Source of the DNA: Speluncibacter jeojiensis
Lineage (GTDB): Bacteria > Actinomycetota > Actinomycetes > Mycobacteriales > Mycobacteriaceae
Length of the DNA: 64,000 nucleotides
NCBI RefSeq assembly: GCF_029589495.1
Contig: NZ_JAAIVF010000002.1
Coordinates: 558,001-622,000, forward strand
Direction of reading: 5' to 3'
The notes under the pieces were generated by a model. The model was not told the origin of the DNA. It saw only the letters and a program-made list of their open reading frames with translations, and did no database searches. A program made the position numbers and the translations under genes. The first letter of the stretch is position 1. Every line of letters starts with the position of its first letter. This document shows, piece after piece, positions 59,880 to 64,000 of this stretch.

Positions 59880-60695
59880 TCATCCCCACCAGCGTTCGAG
59901 CACCCGGGCCACCCCGTCCGCGGTGTTCGTCGCCGTCACCTCGTCCGCCGCCGCGATGGTGGCCGGATGCGCATTGGCCATCGCCACGCCGCGTCCCGCC
60001 CACCCGAGCATCGGCACGTCGTTGGGCATGTCACCGAACGCGACGACGTCCTCCGGCACGACCCCGTGGCGCGCGGCGACCGCGGCCAGCCCGCTCGCCT
60101 TGGTGATGCCGGGGGCCGCCAGTTCGATCAGCCCGCTGTCGGTGGAGTACGTGATGTCCGCCCGGCCGCCGATGTGCGGGGCGAGCGCCGCATGCATGGC
60201 CGCACTGCTCGCGCCGGGCAGGCGGACCAGCATCTTGATCGCCGGTTGCGCGAGCACCTCGTACTCGTCGACCTCGACGTTCTCGGGATTGAGCCAGGCA
60301 TGCTCGTAGCCCGGGGCGGTCACGAACGACGGGTTGACGGCGTCGTGGGCACTGCTGCCGATCCGTTCCGCGGCGAGCCCGCTGCCGGGCAGGATCCGCC
60401 GGGTCAACTCGCCCAGCCACGCGAGCGTGTCGGCGTCGAGTGTCCGCGCGCTGATCACCCGGTCGGTGGCGCTGTCGTAGAGCACCGCACCGTTCGCGCA
60501 CACCGCGACCGGCGCGTGTCCGAGCTGCTCGGCGACCATGCCGATCCACCGCGGCGGCCGGCCGGTCGCGAGCACGAACGGCACGCCCTCGCCGACCAGT
60601 GCCGACACCACCTTGCGGGTGCGGGCGCTGATCTGGTCCTCGTCGTCGATCAGGGTCCCGTCGACGTCGCTGGCCACCAGCCGGGGAACCCGCAC
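59880..60695 (-). CDS. HAD-superfamily Cof-type phosphatase (Rv3813c-like)
   Basis: The 271-aa product has the HAD motifs in order: VASDVDGTLIDDEDQ (motif I, nucleophile Asp), VLATGRPPRWIG (motif II), a Lys in the cap (PAIKMLVRLP) and VVAFGDMPNDVPMLGWAGRGVAMANA (motif IV). Cof-type HADs hydrolyse small phosphate esters such as sugar phosphates or flavin cofactors; the substrate here is unknown. It lies in the same place as Rv3813c in M. tuberculosis. The GTG at 60695 begins four bases after the stop of the upstream acyltransferase, so the pair is probably co-transcribed. Confidence 0.9.
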   Translation of the reverse strand: MRVPRLVASDVDGTLIDDEDQISARTRKVVSALVGEGVPFVLATGRPPRWIGMVAEQLGHAPVAVCANGAVLYDSATDRVISARTLDADTLAWLGELTRRILPGSGLAAERIGSSAHDAVNPSFVTAPGYEHAWLNPENVEVDEYEVLAQPAIKMLVRLPGASSAAMHAALAPHIGGRADITYSTDSGLIELAAPGITKASGLAAVAARHGVVPEDVVAFGDMPNDVPMLGWAGRGVAMANAHPATIAAADEVTATNTADGVARVLERWWG

Positions 60696-60699
60696 GGGA

Positions 60700-61461
60700 C
60701 TAGCGCTCCCCGCTCTTGCGGGCCGCGCGGGCCGCTGCCTTCGCGGCCGCCTCCTCGGCGTCCATCCGGTCGGCCTCCTCGAGCGTCGGCGCGCCGCCGC
60801 CGAGTCGCGCGGGCACCCAGAACTCGCCCGCGGGGTGCGATCCGTACGCGTCCTGCACCTCGCGCAGCTGGCGCTCCATCCGTTCGTGCAGGCGAGCGGT
60901 GATCTCCTCGGGCGTGCCGACTGCCTCGATCGGTGCGCCGGTGCGCACGAAGATCGGGGTGTTGGTGCGGCCGAGTCGCTTCGGGAAGCCCTTGGTCCAC
61001 ACGCGCTGCGAACCCCAGATGGTCACCGGGAGGATCGGCACCTGCGCCTCGAGCGCCATCCGGGCCGCGCCCGACTTGAAGGCCTTGAGCTCGAAGCTGC
61101 GGCTGATCGTGGCCTCGGGGAACACGCCGACCAGTTCGCCGCCCCGCAGATCGTCGACGGCCGCCCGATACGAGTCTGCCCCGGCGGCGCGGTCGACGGG
61201 GATGTGTTTCATGGCGCGCATGAGGGGTCCGGCGACCTTGTCGTCGAAGACCTCCTTCTTCGCCATGAAGCGGATGTACCGGCCGACGTCGTAGGCCGCG
61301 TATCCGGCATAGGTGAAGTCCATGTATCCGGTGTGGTTGATCGCGATCACCGCACCTCCGGTCGGCGGGATGTTCTCCGAGCCCGTGCGGATGAACTTCA
61401 GCCCCTCGAGGGCGAAGAGCACCTTGGCCGTCCGGATGACCGATGCGTAGACAGGTTCCAC
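60700..61461 (-). CDS. Lysophospholipid-type acyltransferase (Rv3814c-Rv3816c family)
   Basis: The 253-aa product is a PlsC-type acyltransferase: AINHTGYMDFTYAGYAA carries the catalytic His and Asp (HxxxxD), and KKEVF, MKHIPVDRAAG, GVFPEATISRSFELKAFKSGAARMALEAQVPILPVTIWGSQRV complete the four blocks. The C-terminus is a charged Glu/Ala helix. M. tuberculosis has three such genes in a row (Rv3814c-Rv3816c); this window has this one plus a frameshifted copy. The likely acceptor is lysophosphatidate or a related lipid. The GTG at 61461 is the start; 10 bases separate it from the stop of the upstream paralogue. Confidence 0.9.
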   Translation of the reverse strand: MEPVYASVIRTAKVLFALEGLKFIRTGSENIPPTGGAVIAINHTGYMDFTYAGYAAYDVGRYIRFMAKKEVFDDKVAGPLMRAMKHIPVDRAAGADSYRAAVDDLRGGELVGVFPEATISRSFELKAFKSGAARMALEAQVPILPVTIWGSQRVWTKGFPKRLGRTNTPIFVRTGAPIEAVGTPEEITARLHERMERQLREVQDAYGSHPAGEFWVPARLGGGAPTLEEADRMDAEEAAAKAAARAARKSGER

Positions 61462-61471
61462 GCGACCGAGC

Positions 61472-62258
61472 CTAATGCGAACCCCTCCGGTGTTCGCGTT
61501 CTCGGGGTGCCGCGCTGCCGTCGCGGGCCGCCCGCCTGGCCTCGAGGTACTCGGCGTCCATCGCGTCGGCCTGCTGCAGGGTCGGCGCGGCGCCGCCCAG
61601 GCGGTTCGGCACCCAGTCCGCGCCGGCGGGGTGCGGTCCGTACCCGTCCTGCACGCGCAGCAACAGCTCGCTCATCTGCTCCTTGAGCCGGGCGGTCAGC
61701 TCGTGCGGCTCGCCGACCGGTTCGAGCGGCTCCCCGACCGCGACGTGGATCGGCGTCCTGGTGCGGCCGAGGTGGCGGGGCCGGCACTTCGTCCAGATCC
61801 GCTGCGCGCCCCACACCACGACCGGCACGATCGGCACATGCGCCTCGAGCGCCAGCCGGGCCGCACCGGTCTTGAACTCCTTGAGCTCGAAGCTGCGGCT
61901 GATCGTCGCCTCCGGGTACACCCCCGACGAGTTCGCCCGACCGCAGTGCCCGGACGGTCGCCGGCAACGCGTCGCCCCCGTGGAAGCGGTCCACCGGGAT
62001 CTGCTTGGCGCCGCGCATGATCGGCCCGGTGACCGGATGCTCGAACAGTTCCACCTTGGCCATGAACCACAGCCAGCGCCGTGCCTTGCGCACGGCGAAG
62101 CCGGCGTAGAGCGGGTCGACGTAGGCGGTGTGGTTGACGGCGACGACGGCGCCGCCGGCGCGCGGGATCCGCTCGACCCCGGTCATCGTGAACCGCAGGC
62201 CCTGAAACCGGAAGATCGCGTGACCGATCACCTCGACGGCGCGGTAGACGGGTTCCAT
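61472..62258 (-). pseudogene. Frameshifted second PlsC-type acyltransferase
   Basis: From the ATG at 62258 the frame reads VNHTAYVDPLYAGFAVRKARRW with HxxxxD, AKQIPVDRFHGGDALPATVRALRSGELVG, then goes out of register. The rest (VYPEATISRSFELKEFKTGAARLALEAHVPIVPVVVWGAQRIWTK) continues in a second frame to 61472. Comparison with the neighbouring paralogue (GELVGVFPEATISRSFE) places the shift at a run of five C on the plus strand (61921-61925), one base too many. All four acyltransferase blocks are otherwise intact and well conserved, so a sequencing error in the run is as likely as a recent mutation. The joined protein would be about 262 residues. Confidence 0.75.
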
Positions 62259-62349
62259 GGCCGACGAGCCTAACGCGGGCCGAGGTGATCACCGGTCCCG
62301 CGCCGCTACGCTGTGGGGCGGTCGTCATTCTGCTTCTCGGAGGTAACCA

Positions 62350-63969
62350 GTGCAGGTCACCAGCGTCGGACACGCGGGGTTCCACATCCAGACCAGGGCG
62401 GGGTCCGTGCTGTGCGACCCCTGGGTCAACCCTGCCTACTTCGCGTCGTGGTTCCCGTTCCCGGACAACACCGGCCTCGACTGGGACACGCTCGGCGACT
62501 GCGACTACCTGTACGTCTCGCACCTGCACAAGGACCACTTCGACCCGCAACTGCTGCGCGAGAAGGTCAACAAGAACGCGACCGTGCTGCTGCCGGACTA
62601 CCCGGTGCCGGACCTCAAGCGCGAGCTCGAGGCCCTCGGGTTCACCAAGTTCGTCGAGACCACGGATTCGGTCAAGCACCGGATCCGGGGCACGGAGATC
62701 GTGGGGGCTTCGGACGCCCCGCCGGCGGACGACGAGCTGGACATCATGATCATCGCGCTGCGCGCCCCCGCGGACGGCCCGATCGGCGACTCCGGGCTGG
62801 TCGTGTCCGACGGCGACACCACCGTGTTCAACATGAACGACGCCCGCCCGATCGACCTGGACGTGCTCGCGCGCGAGTTCGGCCGGATCGACGTGCACAT
62901 GCTGCAGTACTCGGGCGCCATCTGGTACCCGTGGGTGTACGACATGCCCGAGCGCGCCAAGAACGCGTTCGGCACCCAGAAGCGGCAGCGCCAGATGGAC
63001 CGCGCCCGCAGCTACATCGACCAGGTCGACGCCCTGCACGTGATCCCGTCGGCGGGTCCGCCGGTGTTCCTCGACGACGCCCTGCGCTACCTGAACGACG
63101 ACTGCGGCAACCCGGCGAACATCTTCCCGGACCAGACGGTCTTCCTGGACCAGATGGTCCGGCACGGCGACCACCGCGGCATCCTGATGATCCCCGGCTC
63201 GACCGCCGACTTCGCCGGGGGCGGTGCAGAAGGTACCGACGGCTACACGCTGACCCACCCGGCACCCGAGTCCGAGGTGTTGAAGATCTTCACCGAGAAG
63301 GCCGAGTACATCGAGGACATGGCACAGCGGATGGCGCCGGTCATCGCCGCCGAGAAGGCCTCGTGGGCACCGGCCGCGGGTGGCTCGCTGCTCGAGCCGT
63401 TGCGCGAGCTGTTCGAGCCGATCATGAAGCAGACCGACCAGATCAGCGACGGCATCGGCTACCCGGTGGCACTGGAGATCGGCACGCCCGGCGACGTCGC
63501 CGAGACGGTCGTCCTGGACTTCCCCGCCCGGACCGTCCGCGAACCCCTCGAGGGCGAGACCAAGTTCCGCTACGGCTTCACCATCGCCGGTGAGCTGGTG
63601 CGCACCGTGCTGCGCGACCACGAGCCCGACTGGGTGAACACCATCTTCCTGTCGACCCGGTTCCGCACCTGGCGGGTGGGCGGCTACAACGAGTTCCTCT
63701 ACACGTTCTTCAAGTGCCTCACCGACGAGCGGATCGCCTACGCAGACGGCTGGTTCGCCGAGGCGCACGACGACAGTGCCTCGATCGAGTTGTGCGGGTG
63801 GGAGGTTCAGCGTCGCTGCCCGCACCTGAAGGCGGACCTGTCGAAGTTCGGCGTGGTCGAGGACGGCAAGCTGACCTGCAACCTGCACGGCTGGGAGTGG
63901 GACCTGGCGTCGGGCCGCTGCCTGACCTCCAAGGGTCACGAGCTGCGGTCCGCGAAGCTGCCGGACTGA
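62350..63969 (+). CDS. Metallo-beta-lactamase-fold protein with C-terminal Rieske domain (Rv3818-like)
   Basis: The 539-aa product starts with a metallo-beta-lactamase domain: VTSVGHAGFHIQTRAGSVLCDPWVNP, YLYVSHLHKDHFDPQLL (the HxHxDH metal motif) and MLQYSGAIWYPWVYDMP. At the C-terminus is a Rieske [2Fe-2S] domain, with CPHLKADLSKFGVV and LTCNLHGWEWDLASGRCLTS giving the Cys-x-His and Cys-x-x-His ligands. This two-domain arrangement is found in Rv3818 and in sugar-nucleotide hydroxylases of the CMP-Neu5Ac hydroxylase type; the substrate is unknown. The GTG at 62350 follows CGGAGG at 6 nt. It lies at the far end of the wall locus as in mycobacteria, transcribed away from the acyltransferases. 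Confidence 0.88.
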   Translation: MQVTSVGHAGFHIQTRAGSVLCDPWVNPAYFASWFPFPDNTGLDWDTLGDCDYLYVSHLHKDHFDPQLLREKVNKNATVLLPDYPVPDLKRELEALGFTKFVETTDSVKHRIRGTEIVGASDAPPADDELDIMIIALRAPADGPIGDSGLVVSDGDTTVFNMNDARPIDLDVLAREFGRIDVHMLQYSGAIWYPWVYDMPERAKNAFGTQKRQRQMDRARSYIDQVDALHVIPSAGPPVFLDDALRYLNDDCGNPANIFPDQTVFLDQMVRHGDHRGILMIPGSTADFAGGGAEGTDGYTLTHPAPESEVLKIFTEKAEYIEDMAQRMAPVIAAEKASWAPAAGGSLLEPLRELFEPIMKQTDQISDGIGYPVALEIGTPGDVAETVVLDFPARTVREPLEGETKFRYGFTIAGELVRTVLRDHEPDWVNTIFLSTRFRTWRVGGYNEFLYTFFKCLTDERIAYADGWFAEAHDDSASIELCGWEVQRRCPHLKADLSKFGVVEDGKLTCNLHGWEWDLASGRCLTSKGHELRSAKLPD

Positions 63970-63983
63970 TCGGCGCCGATCAG
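63966..63983. repeat. Perfect 18-bp palindrome after the Rieske gene
   Basis: CTGATCGGCGCCGATCAG overlaps the stop codon of the gene ending at 63969. It may act as a short terminator or be incidental. Only 17 bases follow before the window ends. Confidence 0.35.
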
Positions 63984-64000
63984 TTGGGGCCGCCGCAGTT

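Noticed and set aside
63980..64000. Minus-strand TGA with six upstream codons at the right edge
   Set aside because: It could be the 3' end of a neighbouring gene, but seven codons cannot support a call.

Overview
This window comes from the chromosome of a high-GC, mycolic-acid-containing actinobacterium of the order Mycobacteriales. It carries almost the whole arabinogalactan and mycolate assembly locus: DprE1/DprE2, AftA, two Emb arabinosyltransferases, AccD4-Pks13-FadD32, a Culp6-type cutinase, three antigen-85-type mycolyltransferases, AftB, UbiA, a PAP2 phosphatase, GlfT2, Glf and a Rv3818-like Rieske protein. Gene order resembles M. tuberculosis Rv3789-Rv3818, but there are two emb genes instead of three, LGFP-repeat proteins, and inserted genes that M. 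tuberculosis lacks at these positions. I think a Gordonia-, Williamsia- or Rhodococcus-like genus is likelier than Mycobacterium. The genus is not determined.

Layout. 1-4110: an NRAMP metal transporter (cut by the left edge) behind a DtxR/IdeR-like box, several very small ORFs, an LCP-family cell-wall ligase, and a VIT/CCC1 metal transporter. 4114-8816 (minus): a tightly overlapping type VII secretion (ESX) accessory cassette made of a small helical protein, a DUF3558 lipoprotein, a PPE/WXG-like substrate, EspG and a GT-C glycosyltransferase, with no ESX core genes in the window. 8894-11364 (minus): a second GlfT2-fold galactofuranosyltransferase-like protein and a GtrA-family protein. 11473-24021 (plus): dprE1, dprE2, aftA, a secreted protein of unknown function, and two emb genes separated by a strong hairpin. 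24022-32484: accessory island with a truncated secreted-protein remnant, an Abhydrolase_9 protein, a SHOCT membrane protein, an M20-peptidase stub coupled to a YfcC-type transporter, a LexA paralogue, arginine deiminase with its antiporter, and a META-domain lipoprotein.

32740-44250 (minus): mycolate condensation cluster (accD4, pks13, fadD32), an inserted F420-type LLM oxidoreductase, the cutinase-like gene and a DUF732 lipoprotein. 44401-48907 (minus): three mycolyltransferases, one with LGFP repeats. 49223-56035 (minus): a fully overlapping five-gene operon glf-glfT2-dppP-ubiA-aftB. 56145-63969: an HsaA-like flavin monooxygenase with a near-perfect palindromic operator, a SpoIID/LGFP wall protein with GTCACA direct repeats upstream, a HAD phosphatase, two acyltransferases (one frameshifted) and the MBL-Rieske protein.

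How they work together: UbiA, DppP and DprE1/E2 make decaprenyl-phospho-arabinose; Glf and GlfT2 build the galactan; AftA, the Embs and AftB build the arabinan; AccD4, FadD32 and Pks13 make mycolates that the Ag85-type enzymes attach. Several genes here (dprE1, both emb genes, glf, the lexA-like gene) show a TANNNT box 7-8 nt before the start codon with no Shine-Dalgarno sequence, which suggests leaderless transcripts. The most interesting unexplained items are the orphan ESX/EspG/GT-C cassette embedded in the wall locus, the second GlfT2-like enzyme, the secreted protein between aftA and emb, and the LexA paralogue beside the arginine deiminase genes.
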